From assembly GCA_022457155.1 (NCBI GenBank), contig JAJGOT010000039.1:405001-469000 (forward strand): DNA of 64,000 bases. Direction: 5' to 3'. The notes under the pieces were generated by a model, which had not been told where the DNA came from, ran no database searches, and saw nothing but the letters and a program-made list of their open reading frames with translations. Origin of the DNA: Cladopsammia gracilis (lineage: Eukaryota > Cnidaria > Anthozoa > Scleractinia > Dendrophylliidae). This document shows, one piece after another, positions 22,242 through 34,100 of this stretch. The stretch's first letter is position 1. Each line of letters starts with the position of its first letter. The translations under genes were made by a program, and so were the position numbers.

Positions 22242-23472
22242 CACGGTAAAGGCACGCTAGTAAATATAATTGAATTAAATAGCGCTTTCTGAAATAAAGT
22301 TTGCTTTCAAGATTTTTTTGATTCGCGAAAACATTATGCGAATCATCTTTACGGATAAAAATGGCATTCTATATACACAAAGGAGAAGTCGGAAATTTTA
22401 GAAAACACCAGATATACTAAAGCAGGCTGCTGAATTCAAATATTATTTTGTGTTATATAATACAATTCGCAGATGCTCTCCGCGCTGCAATTAGGATAAA
22501 TACATTTAAATCGCCAAGCACAAGCCTTCCGGAAGCAGAAAATCACTGAAATTCCAATAAGTGTTTAACTCTTTTATTTAAGGGAAAGACATTTTCATTA
22601 AGGGAAATATGAGTTTCATTAAAATGTTTTGACATTTAGAAAAAATTTACATACCAACTCTCTTCCAACGAAACAAAAACATTGTGTGTAGTTCTCGTTC
22701 TTTAATTGTGCCAAGCGAAAACGATAAAACGGTGAGCATTCATCCCTTTAAAACTGAAATACATCCTCAACGAAACAAAAACATAAATGTGAAAGTATCT
22801 GACCTCCTCAACGAAACAAACCAGAACGGAAAGAAACGAGGAAAATCTGATAGCTTCTTGCTTTATTCCACAGAGATCCAGCAACTACGTTGGCCCAGAG
22901 AAGAACCTTTGTCCATGTTCAACTGAATTCCAGTGTACTTCCAGACATTACCAAGTCGAATGGACCGTGCATAAACCGCTTGACAACCAGTCGAAAGCGT
23001 CGTGAAAACATAAACAGCGAAAGTAGTGCGCAGATGCATGCTCGAGTCGGCTTGTCATCACTTTCATCACGTTCATTTCGTAGTAGATCTTCTTCCGCTC
23101 TTGATTGGTTCTCAAACAATTCATTGTTACTTTCGGAAAACCGAGACAGACAGACAGACAGACAAACAGACGGACAGACGGATTCCCTATTCTACACAAT
23201 TAGTAAACTGCCTGCAGGCAGCAATTAATTAATTAATTAAAATCAACTGGTTTAACAAAATATGCGCGCCAGTTATCCCAGGAGGGGAGGGGAGGGAGCA
23301 TGTACGCTTCAAAAGAAGTTTTCATGAGTGATGTTTTTAAATGCGGGGACTAGGCTGACAATACGCCCGCATATCGTGTTTCGCCTAGAAATTTGGGTTC
23401 GTGGATTTTTTGTCAAAGAACATGAAGTATCTAAAATGTGAAGAAAATTTTAGGGCTAAATTTGATGGCCTT
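22242..23472. other. no gene seen; microsatellites
   Basis: (CAGA)n at about 23147-23182 and (TTAA/ATTA)n at about 23224-23241. The overlapping ORFs on both strands at 22684-23232 have no conserved motifs. Confidence 0.45.
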
Positions 23473-23690
23473 AATACTTGCGCACTTCTGCTTCAACGAT
23501 TTTGCTGAAACTTTGTAAGGGCATGTGTTAAGTCAATGTAAGCTTATTCTAGAAATTTAACACAAATATAACAGAAAACGTTCTTCACTATGTGCGATTT
23601 TGATCAAAAAGTGGGGTTTAATTAAGCTTGACTATCACTTAAAATATTTTTCCCAGTTAAACAGGTATTTAGCTCGCGAGTACTAATTGG
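23473..23690. repeat. dispersed repeat, second copy of 2536-2790
   Basis: Same order of phrases as near 2540-2700 with a few per cent mismatch and loss of the (AAAT)n. Confidence 0.65.
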
Positions 23691-23999
23691 AGAGACTTTC
23701 CAGATCCAATTGGAATTTGGAAGTTGAATTTTAGGAGAGGGGAAAACCGGGGTACCCGGAGAAAAACCTCTCGGAGCAAGAACGAGAACCTCAACCAACA
23801 ACAAACTCAACCCACATATGACGCCGGGGTCGGGAATCGAATCCGGCACCACCCCTGCTCCCTAAAGAATAAATCGAATTCTATCATATTATTGCTTAAT
23901 GATAGCTGTAAGTTTTAGCAAAGTTTTATAGGAATCGCTTTAGAGTCAAGAAAGTTATGACCCAAAGTTTGTAACAGACGACTGCGCCTGAAATAACAA

Positions 24000-24317
24000 C
24001 GGAGCCTCTGGGTTAGGGTTAAAAGCCATTGAATGAAAATCCCATACTGCCTTGCGGTCTTGGCTTTTCGCCTTTTTCATCCGACAACGTTAATTGAAAT
24101 AACTGTATACCTGAAGGCTGTATACAGCTATTTCAATTAACGTTGTCGGATGAAAAAAGCTCAAAGCCAAGACCGCAAGGTAGTATGGGATTTATATACA
24201 TAAATTCACCACAACTGCTATTAACAACTATCCACACTACCTTGCGGTCTTGGCTTGTAGGCTTTGAGCTTTCATCCGACAACGTTAATTGAAATAGCTG
24301 TATACCTAATTCAATAA
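24000..24317. repeat. inverted and direct repeat module
   Basis: A module of about 90 bp containing ccttgcggtcttggctt and tcatccgacaacgttaattg occurs three times at 24050-24310 in alternating orientation. The first two copies form a large hairpin around gtatacctgaaggctgtata. Confidence 0.65.
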
Positions 24318-24386
24318 TGTGGCTCAAGCAGTAGAGCGACGGAAGATCTAATCCGGAGGTCGTGGGTTCGAATCCCACCGAGGTCA
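24318..24386 (+). repeat. tRNA-like head of a SINE
   Basis: An A-box-like GTGGCTCAAGCAGTAGAGCG and a near-perfect B box GGTTCGAATCC are spaced as in a tRNA, but no proper cloverleaf acceptor stem is formed. The surroundings are repeats. I read it as a tRNA-derived short retroelement, not a working tRNA gene. Confidence 0.6.
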
Positions 24387-24516
24387 AAGATTTTTTTCTT
24401 TCCCTCGTGTGGTCCCTCATTTCCTTACTAGGGCTAACGCTCAGTATAGGGAAATTTATGGGTTTATCTTAGCACTATAATTTACACACAGAGTTAATTC
24501 TCTGATTCCTTGTTTA

Positions 24517-24672
24517 ATTCAATAAAGGTTGCTTTGGTCATTGGTAATTGGACATTGGAAAGCTATTGTTTGGCGGTCACTCAGGCAAAGCATTGCATTG
24601 TGTTCCGTATGCCCAAATGCCAAAGCCCAATTACCAATGACCAATTGCCAAAGCAACCTTTATTGAATTAGG
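24517..24672. repeat. palindromic MITE
   Basis: The arm AATTCAATAAAGGTTGCTTT... with ggtcattggtaattgg is inverted at 24627-24672. The loop is about 70 bp. Confidence 0.75.
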
Positions 24673-25047
24673 TATATATACCTAACGTGAACATCACTAA
24701 TGTAAGTAGGGTTGTAGGAGACGATGTCGTGACACTTAGGTAACGCTGTTTTACCGGAAGGGAGAGTAGCCGGAAGTCACTAAACAGGAAGTGTAAATGG
24801 CAAAGCTATGAACCGGACGTGCACAATTTGAAATATGCGTGCATAAATTTGCATGCAAAATCGTCACAAAAAATAATAAAGAAAAATTTTAAAAAAGAAA
24901 AACGAAGGGCATTTTTTAACTCATTGCTCTTTGCGCATGAGTAATAACAGTTTTTTCTTTACCATGGCGGGAGCCTGGGGTAGGTTTTTTGTTTGATTTT
25001 GTTGTTGCGTTAGTCCTTTAGGTCCAGTACTGTATCACTTCAAAGAT

Positions 25048-25594
25048 TTAAGGTTACAGTGTACCTTCAGATCGAAAAATTTATTGAAAATTTTTTTTCG
25101 GCGTTAAAATAAAGTTTACAGGATGAACTTTCATCCAAAAAAAATTATCGAAAAATAGTGAAAATTTACGGAGAAATGACGGTATAACTTTTGTGGGCGG
25201 AGTTAACTTTTTCGTCAAGAGCCATTTCCGTGCGATCATTCCATTTTTTTTTCTCCCCTTTTCGAAAATATTCTGTAACTTTTCACTGCAATTGAATATG
25301 GGAAATCGCCGACACGTTTTTTTAGCGCTTCGTGTCCGGAAACCCGAGAACAAATCAAATTAGCAAAATATAATAATCGCTTTGAGTTGTAGCGTTTTAA
25401 AGCTGATTCGGACGTTCGAATTTAGACGTCGTAAAAAATTCGACAATTCATTTTCTTACCAAATGGTTTCCATATTTAGATAGCCATCTCTATAAGCTTT
25501 AATTTGATATCTGGGTTTAGGTATATTAAGCGTAATCTTAAGACGCTAGAGCTGTTATACTGGAGACACCCCCGAAGGTACACTGTAACCTTAA
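25048..25594. repeat. MITE, about 545 bp
   Basis: The terminal inverted repeat TTAAGGTTACAGTGTACCTT begins at 25048 and its inverse ends at 25594. The TTAA at both ends may be the target site. Confidence 0.75.
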
Positions 25595-26486
25595 TAGAAT
25601 TCAGTGAAATGTCTCTGAGAAGAGCGTACCGTAACTCAACAAGTAATAAAAGTTGAAAATATTAAGTTTCCTTGTTAATGTTCTGCTGCTGGTCGCTGCA
25701 TGCTTTAACAGGAAATCGCAAAAATTAGTTCCCAGCAGACATTTCAGTCACCTCGACCGCAAAAACTTGTCGTCAATTCGCAAAATAAAACTCCAGCAAA
25801 CTACACCGTACGTGGAACGCAAAAGAGTGGCGCATGGGCAGCCAAACTTTAACCTGGTTCCGAAACTTGTAACATTCGAAACAGTAATATTTTTAAAAGC
25901 AATTGGATGTTTGTAGATACAAAATAAGATATCATTATGCTGCCATAATCTATAATATAAATTCAAATGAAATATTTACCGCTACTTTTTTGTAATAAAT
26001 AAGGAAAAACCATCAAAACAATAAGGGAGTGGATTTCCCAGCAACTAAGTTGGCAAGAAATTACGATTTTTCCTTGGAGCTTCATTTATTAATAAACTGT
26101 TACCGTAAAAAGATTTTCAATCACGCTTAAATTAATGAAGTACGTTTTGAAGTCAGTGACAAAAAAATTAAATGAATAAATAAATATATACAACTAACAA
26201 TCAGCAAAGTCTGTTACTTTAAGGATTAGAAATTGATGCAATCAAAGCTTTTTAAATGCGTTCAAATTATTTCTGTTCATGTATTGAACTACGGAAAGAA
26301 AGAGTTTTCTGATCCATTGATGTTGAAAGTGTAATTTTTGACTTGAGGCTGAGATGGGACTAAATATTCTTATTTTTTTGGCGATTTGAGCCTGAAAACG
26401 TTGTTGATTGTGAAGTATTTTAGTCAGTCATAGTTCTGAATGAAAAGAAAGAAAAGTGGACAAAGTGCCATAAATTTGCTAATTGA

Positions 26487-26763
26487 AAGGGTGAGTGGAA
26501 TAAAGCCCCAAGTGAATTCTGATCAACTGCTAGATTCTCCTTACAGTCTGTCTTGTATATGCTCATGTAACAAAGGGAGAATTTGGCAATAGATCAGGAG
26601 TCACTTAGGGCCCTATCCCAAACTGAAATAAGGCCCTAAGTGACCCCTGATCTGAAACCAAATTCTCCCTTTGTTACATGAGCATATACAAGACAAACTG
26701 GAAGGAGAATCTAACAGTTGTCTTGATCAGAAGTCAGTTAGGTCTTTATTCCACTCATCCCTT
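26487..26763. repeat. long hairpin MITE, family H copy 1
   Basis: The two halves (arms from GGGTGAGTGGAATAAAGCCC) are almost complete inverses. A second copy lies in a KMT5A intron at 32964-33230. Confidence 0.8.
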
Positions 26764-26814
26764 CATTATTGTTATACAAATTTGCTCTTTTCAAGTGGAA
26801 ACAACTTGCAACAT

Positions 26815-27252
26815 ACAGTAATAGCCCACGTATAAGAACCTGATTTTTTTTAAGTTAACCTAAATAGGTTCTTATATAAATGGTACTTATAGCAAATTTA
26901 GGATAACAAAGTTCTTAAAATAGGTTCTTATATTTTCATATGAATTTCATTTAAATATATTATGTAATATTATAAATATCATCTCACAGTACAATATAAA
27001 TCATTTATTTGTACCACACAGCAATGCCTATAGGCAGTTCAGTGCAGGTATACAGTATGTCAAGTTACTTTTAAATAGATGATGATCTTAATTCAGCAGT
27101 TCCTACCTATATACTTTTACAGCAACCCCACTGATAAGAACCTAAGTTAAAATTTTAGCCTTAATAGGTTCTTATGTGGAGGGGGCTTAAAATGAAAATT
27201 TTAGCCCAACAGGTTCTTAAAACCCAGGTTCTTATACGTGGGCTATTACTGT
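26815..27252. repeat. MITE, about 440 bp
   Basis: Perfect ends ACAGTAATAGCCCACGTATA and the inverse. The interior is built of repeated ataggttcttat phrases in both orientations. Confidence 0.8.
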
Positions 27253-27253
27253 A

Positions 27254-27517
27254 GTTAATAGAACAAACTGGTTATGAAGCTCAACAAATTTCAAAAAGAG
27301 TGTACAAAGCTGCTTTGTTTTATGTTGAACGAACCGTGACCATGCATATTGTTTTGTTTAATGTGTGAGCCCAAATGTTTCTACTGGTCAGTAGCTCATA
27401 TGCATTTCAATACCTTTTGTGTTTTGTGCAGGGTCAAGGCAAACGAACAAAAGAAATGGTGAACAAAAACATATAACAAAGGACTGACTGAGTTTCATAA
27501 CCAGTTTGTCTATTAAC
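27254..27517. repeat. MITE, about 264 bp
   Basis: The terminal inverted repeat GTTAATAGAACAAACTGGTT is matched by aaccagtttgtctattaac with one mismatch. It directly abuts the preceding element. Confidence 0.7.
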
Positions 27518-27753
27518 TATGCTTGCAATGTCGAAAAAATTCAAGCATTTTGGACCCAGTTTGACCGTAGTTACTCTGACCAAAGGATTACACTTTATTT
27601 TATCCTTAGTTAGCTAATAACGTTTTGTAAAAACAAGGACAGAATATAAAGACATTCTTAACAAACTCTCAACCTGGGTTTGTTCTAAGCACGTTCGTAC
27701 AATTTTGGCCAATCCCAGCCTCAATGTTCTCATAAAAAGGGTTCTTATAACAA

Positions 27754-28115
27754 ACCCCAGGTGGGGTACTCAGGTATATTAGTGACAGGAGGTGTGAAGG
27801 CCTTTTGGGGGTTTGAAATTAGTGATATGATGACTTTTTGGGGGGTGGACCAGAAGCAAAACCCAGGGTTCTCATTTTTATGTTAAAATGAGCATCAGTT
27901 TTATGTACAAACGTAAACTACATGCAATTAGATTTGTTTTTTTCCCCTTTTTTAAGCAGAGAAAAAAGGGACTCTTGGGGGATTATGTTCTAGGCCATTT
28001 GACCTTTTTTGGGTCTAGTTTTTGCCTAATAGGACTTTTTTGGGGTCTAACAATTTGGCCTCATTTGCATCTCCCCATCACTAATATACCTGAGTAACCC
28101 CACCCCTCCCCCCAG
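27754..28115. repeat. MITE just downstream of KMT5A
   Basis: Ends ACCCCAGGTGGGGTACTCAGGTATATTAGTG and the inverse CACTAATATACCTGAGTAACCCC. It lies about 40 bp beyond the KMT5A stop codon and so probably forms part of, or limits, its 3' UTR. Confidence 0.7.
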
Positions 28116-28154
28116 GATGCAAACTATCTTTCCATACAGCCATATCAATCTCTG

Positions 28155-31100
28155 TTAACCTTTTAACCACTCATGAAATTGAATAACATCCTTGCTTCTC
28201 TCTCCATAATCATATAACAGTTCTTCTCCTGCAGTCACATCTCGGGTTGTCTCCAATATTAAGTAGGGCCTGTCTTGTACAGACACCAGCTTTGTGGCAC
28301 AGTTTGCTTTAGTTTTGCTGTGATTTAACAGTCTTCCAAGCCTTCCACTCTCTTTAGTGGCATCAACGCTATTTGGATTGGAGGAGGAGAAAAAGTTAAT
28401 CAAAAAGTGAACATAAAATAAACACTTGTTAACATAGCTTTACAGTTTGTTTTAATTTTTTGTTGAGTATGAGTCCAATTTGAAACACTTTCAGAACTGT
28501 TTATACACTTTGACCTCTGTCTCACTCTGTGTACCAGAGATTTTCTTGTCGCAGTCTATCGTATGGTGGTTAGCTGACAGAAGAAGACTTACGAGCACTT
28601 GAAAAGCCTCTAGCAACCGGTACTTTCATCTCAGAGGAATTTAGGTTCTGATTTACTCCTATCATTTTGATTTGACTCAGAAGCCTACATGTAGATTATA
28701 CTATGTAATCCCAGCTGTCAAATTCTCCTCTTTAGCTAGCCTTGTGATGCTTTTCATCATCAACATACTAATTACCAATTACAAAGACTGAGCTCTTTCC
28801 TTTAGCCAAACTATAAGGTCCAAGATACTTCTGTTGCAAGAATATCATCCAAGTAGTATTATCAGAAACACAAGAAAACAATCTTAATTTAGCTTTTCAT
28901 ATAATGTATTTATAACGATATTAAAATAATAGTAACTAACACAGGAGTTTTTTTCTCTAGTGAGTGAGAAAATGATAAGAAACTGTTTAACTGTTTATTA
29001 ATTATTACAGATTTTACAGAAAGCAATATCCACTGCCAGCAGTTAGCAAGTTAGCTAGTCGACAAAATTCGCCACACTAACACATCACACAACTCGAATA
29101 ACATGATATAGTAACTACTTAGAAAGCACTCACCACAACTTTTTGTTCTTGAAGCTAAAGTAATACATATAACATCCAAATTCTGTTTTCCCTTCATAGA
29201 ACTTCTCTCGTTCCTTTGCAGTTTTGTAATCAATGAGTTCTCCAGCATATTCACATACAAACTGTCCTCTGGTAAAGTTTTGTTTGGAAAATACGCCTCT
29301 TCCTTTGCCTTCTACTTCCTGCACCTAATGACAAAGAAATGTTTTATGTTAGCATTAGGTTACTAGTCAAGGTTGTATGCCACTCTTGGCTATCGTCTCA
29401 AGTAACTCTTATGCTTCTTTCGTGCTTAGCAACCTCCTGTGTGCATCCATAACTCGAAGGTTGCATGTTGCACATTTACCAATTTTGTTTTCTTTTATAA
29501 CATAATCAAAAGAGAAAAACATTTAAATCTGCTCACAGATAGTAGGGGAGTGGTGAATGTGGAAAATGTGTCATCATATGGATGCACTATGGTGTGTACA
29601 AATCATTCCTTGCAAAGATTTCTCATTAAAAAAATATTCTCGCCGATTAAGTAGTGTTTTGTCTTTATGTGGAATGTCAAACCTTTTCTTGTTAGCCCAA
29701 ATGATTTTTGTACACTTCCCCTCAATATTATGATAAAAAAAACTTTACAAACTGCCATAAAAACAAATTATAGTTGGGTAAACATTAACATGTACTACTT
29801 TGAGTTCACGCTAGCTGTTGTCAGCATTCACCTGTGGGCAAATAGTAAATAAGATATTGACCAATCAAGTGTGCACTTTACTTTTGTTATGGTATAAATG
29901 AGGTTGTAATTACAGGCTTGTGATCTAAAGACGTCAGAGTCAGATTGTGTCACTTATCTTTGCCACAAAACCCTGCATAGTCAGAAAAAAAGATGCCGAT
30001 CACGATATAATAACAACATGCGAAGACAAAATGCTGTTACCTCGAGACCATCTTCCTTGCCAGACAACAAGGCTTGTTCCAGAGCTTTTTGCTTTTCAGT
30101 CTGTAAACAAAAATACAGTTGAATCCCAATATAAATCAATAAAAGAAGAAATGTTTGGTTACATGGATCCATGGTTTGCAGTCAACAACTATGAATAAAT
30201 TATAAAATGTTGAAAGAAATGCCTCAACAAGATTGGTCAGATTGAGTTCATTAAACTGCCATAATGTACACACCCTAGACTACTGTATGTCATGCATGTC
30301 CTTTATTGAGTTTAGTGCAGGCTACCTATGTCACCACTTTTGGGACATTTTCCCTCCATATCCACCTTATTTATCTCAAAACACCATCGAATCACACACT
30401 TTTTCATTGTGAATATGCATCTCACCTTGCCTCCTTCAGTGTATTGGTTTGAAACAGTTTGCAATTACATTAGAAAAACTGCCAAACTGATCTGACTTCA
30501 GACTGGTCTTAACTTCACTGATTCATGTCAGTTCAGTTCCCAGAATGAGTTAAACTGGTCTGGGGTGATTTTTCAAACCAGTTTCATGTGAAGAGAAATA
30601 GGGATTTGTAAAAAGACCGATCTGAAGTCATATCGGTCTCCTGATCTCCTACTTTCAAGTTAACTCCCCCAATGACAACTAATTTTAAAAGTTATTGAAA
30701 CCCCTGGAATCCATTAAGTTGTATCATCAAACAAACCAGGAAAAGTATACCTCTAAAGCTGACTTGCACTTCCTATCACTTCTCCTTACTGCAAAATAAT
30801 CAGACACCTCAGTCTGTCGCGACTGCTTCTCTTCCTTCTTTTTCCTGAAATATTATTAAACAACCAATTTTCATCCATTTTTGATTGTAACAATGGTCTC
30901 CTATGCAGCTGTTATTTGGGCGGTCATGCAAAAGATATCTCCTACAAGGGTTTTATAACACCACAATACAGGAAAACATAATGACTTACTGTGAAGTGAA
31001 CATAAAATAATACACTTCTCAAAGCTGTTTGGTTGGTTTTGAAGATAGTGAAGATAAAAGAATGTTTTATTGCTGCCCACACAAAGAAGACGTGATCTTA

Positions 31101-34100
31101 ATTATCCTCCAACACTTGGATAGCTGTATTTGGAAATTTAAGTTGTGCACACGTTAATCAGGTGCAATTTTTTTTGTTTCTCTCCAGGTTTTAAACTGAT
31201 AGAAAATATCCCTAACCTTTTGGGTAGAAGAAAAGCTCATATTGACTTTTAATCTTGAATTTTGTTATTGAATATGTATAGTAATTGGACTTTCGGTCCT
31301 CATTTCAGCGGTACCATAATCATGCTCGTTATTTCAGATACTTAATCTTATGCCAGGTGCTCAGCTGATTTGAAATTAATCCCCCGATTACTCCCTGAAT
31401 TGTACTCCACTCAGCCCAATTACAACTACTTAATGTAATTATCATTATTTGTTACTATTAATAAGTATTATAATTTGTTGTTATTAATATGTGATCTAAT
31501 ACCGGTATTACTACTGTATGGCTAACTTAGACGCTAGGCATTTCCTCAAATGTTATTTATATTTAGTTATTTGTCCTATTGTTTTAGTAATTTTAGTTTA
31601 GCTAGATATATATTTTCTTCTAACAAAAATGTCATGGAAATGTGAAAATAAAGTATTGTATTGTACTGTATTGTATACTATGAATATAGCTGGTAGTATG
31701 TAGTTACATACGGAAGTTTTACAAACAGGAGAGTCTATCAAATCAAAATGGAAATTCACATACTCTTTCTTTTTTCTCCCTTTAGTTTCTGTCACTGGCT
31801 TTTTGTTACTCCACTTCAATAATTGGGAACTGGATTTATTTGGTGTTGTCTCCACTTTTTTCCCATCTGATTTGTCCTTTGTTTCAGTCACCATGCCTTC
31901 ATCTCCTTTGGAGTTGGAGGGTTTTTCCTCAGGTTTCCCCATCTTTCCCATGGGCACAAAGTCTGTTGAAGTCTCTTGTGAACATGAAGGCTTGTCTTCA
32001 CCAACTGTGCTCTGTTTAGTTGTAGATGGTTCTTGTGTTCGTTGTGGGGATGTTGGCGCAGTGGTGGAAATTACACCTTTACTTGCTTTTTCCTCAGATA
32101 ATAAGTAGTCACTTTGCTTTTCCTGTGCAACCAAAGGATAAATACTGACAATAAATTTGTGAGATGTGTATAAAACATACACACATATACTTGTTTACTG
32201 CATTTGGGAAACTAAATTCAAAACAATATTTTGTCAAAACCTTAGCGACAAGAATACAGCATGTCAGATCTGAGCATTCTTTTGTTGAGTAATCTAAGCA
32301 ATATATTAACCCTATTCGGCCTGGGCTTTTTTTGAGTTCCTGAGCCTGGGGGGGGGGGGGGGGCACATTGTGCCCCCCCTTCGTAACTTCAAGAACATTA
32401 AGGCTACGACAATGAAACCTAGAGGGTACATAGTACGTCCAAAACTGTCTCCTTTGCGGTCCGCACAATGGAACGATGACGTCATATGACGTAGTTATTA
32501 GGTAATTAGTTTTACGGCCCCCATCTTGGATCCGCCATCTTGGATTTCTGAAATTTTTTAAAACCTCTTAAAAACGGTCCAAATTGACTCAAAATTAATC
32601 AAAACAAATAAATAAACGCTAAATGACGTAAAAATATAAAAGTTATACCAATTAACATTGTTTTTCTTCATTCAAAGGTACAAATATGCAAATTTAAAAA
32701 AACATGGCTGTCAAAATCTTGTTGCCATGGAAACATCAAGTCACGTGATCACAAAATTGTCATACAAAATTGTTGTCAGATAAATTTTAGGAAAAGTCAC
32801 AAAGTTTGATGGCGTTTGAATACATATTAAAGAAGTTATGAACATTCAAAGTTAGCGCGGGCACTTTGTGCCCCCCCCCCCAGGCCGAATAGGGTTAAGA
32901 AATCAAGGGGTTAGTTTCTAACATGAAAATGTGTTTTATCAACTGAATTGATAAGGTAAAGAAGGGGTGAGTGGAATAAAGCCCTAAGTGAATTCTGATC
33001 AACTGCTAGATTCTTCTTCCAGTTTGTCTTGTATATACTCATGTAACAAAGGGAGAATTTGGTTTCAGATCAGGGGTCACTTAGGGTCTTATTCCAGTTT
33101 GGGATAAGGCCCTTAGTGACTCCTGATCTATAGCCAAATTCTCCCTTTGCTACAAGAGCATATACAAGACAAACTGGAGGGAGAATCTAGCAGTTGATCA
33201 GAATTCACTTAGGGCTTTATTCCACTCACCATAAAGTGAATATAGTAAATATTGGTCACCATAAAGAGATTGAAAAGCTGATTTGCACTTAGGAAGGGTT
33301 AGCGTTTAAAACATGTAGCTTTTGAATCTCTCTTTACGGTGGCCAATTTACCTAATCAACTCACTTGATAAAAACAAATTTTCGTATTAAGAAATAACTA
33401 TAGCTGGGTGCTGACATAGAAAGGGCTTATAACATTTATTTCTTATGAATGCAATACAGAGTGTGTTATGTTATTTCTATTGTTAGTAACGAGTGTTCAC
33501 CTTATTAGGTGGTAACCGGTAAAATTTACTGCTTGTAGAACAGCTTGTTAATGCCTAGAACTATACATGTACATGTATGAAGGCCTGAAAAATCCAACAG
33601 ATTTGGATTGTGTAAAGATTTCAGTAGATATAAACTGTTTTCTTCTTAAATAATCACCTGACTGTCTTGATCAGCTGGCTGGTCTGTTGATCCCTGTATT
33701 TCATTTATTTCTTCCATGTCATTGCGCAGTTTCTTTTGTTGAACATTTTTGTTTGTGGAATCATTACTACTTTTCTCCTTTCCTGGAACAAAACTAATAC
33801 AGTCAAATAACTTATATGAACAGGGATGTAGCTAAGATATCCAACAGGTAAAATTTTGCTCATCGCAGATGAAATATTTTGGTTAAAAAAAGAGAAAGAG
33901 TTAAAAAGACACAGTTTTCCAAGCGGAAAAAATCAAGAAAACTCAGTGTTCAGGTCGTTATTTTTTCTGCCTTCCACCTATTACCTTCCACAAAATGAAC
34001 TAGGGTAGAAATTCATGATTTAAGCAACTTGAATCATAAGTTTCTTATAAATATGAATCTTCGGAGATAACTGGTGGGAGTTCAGTTGGACAAAAGTTGA

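Noticed and set aside
22684..23232. Overlapping ORFs of 60-112 codons on both strands
   Set aside because: No conserved motif, no splice-compatible neighbours, and partly microsatellite.
24318..24386. Functional tRNA gene
   Set aside because: A and B boxes are present but acceptor and anticodon stems do not pair properly, and it sits in a repeat module.
31803..32108. Plus-strand ORF of 101 codons
   Set aside because: It is the antisense shadow of KMT5A exon 3.
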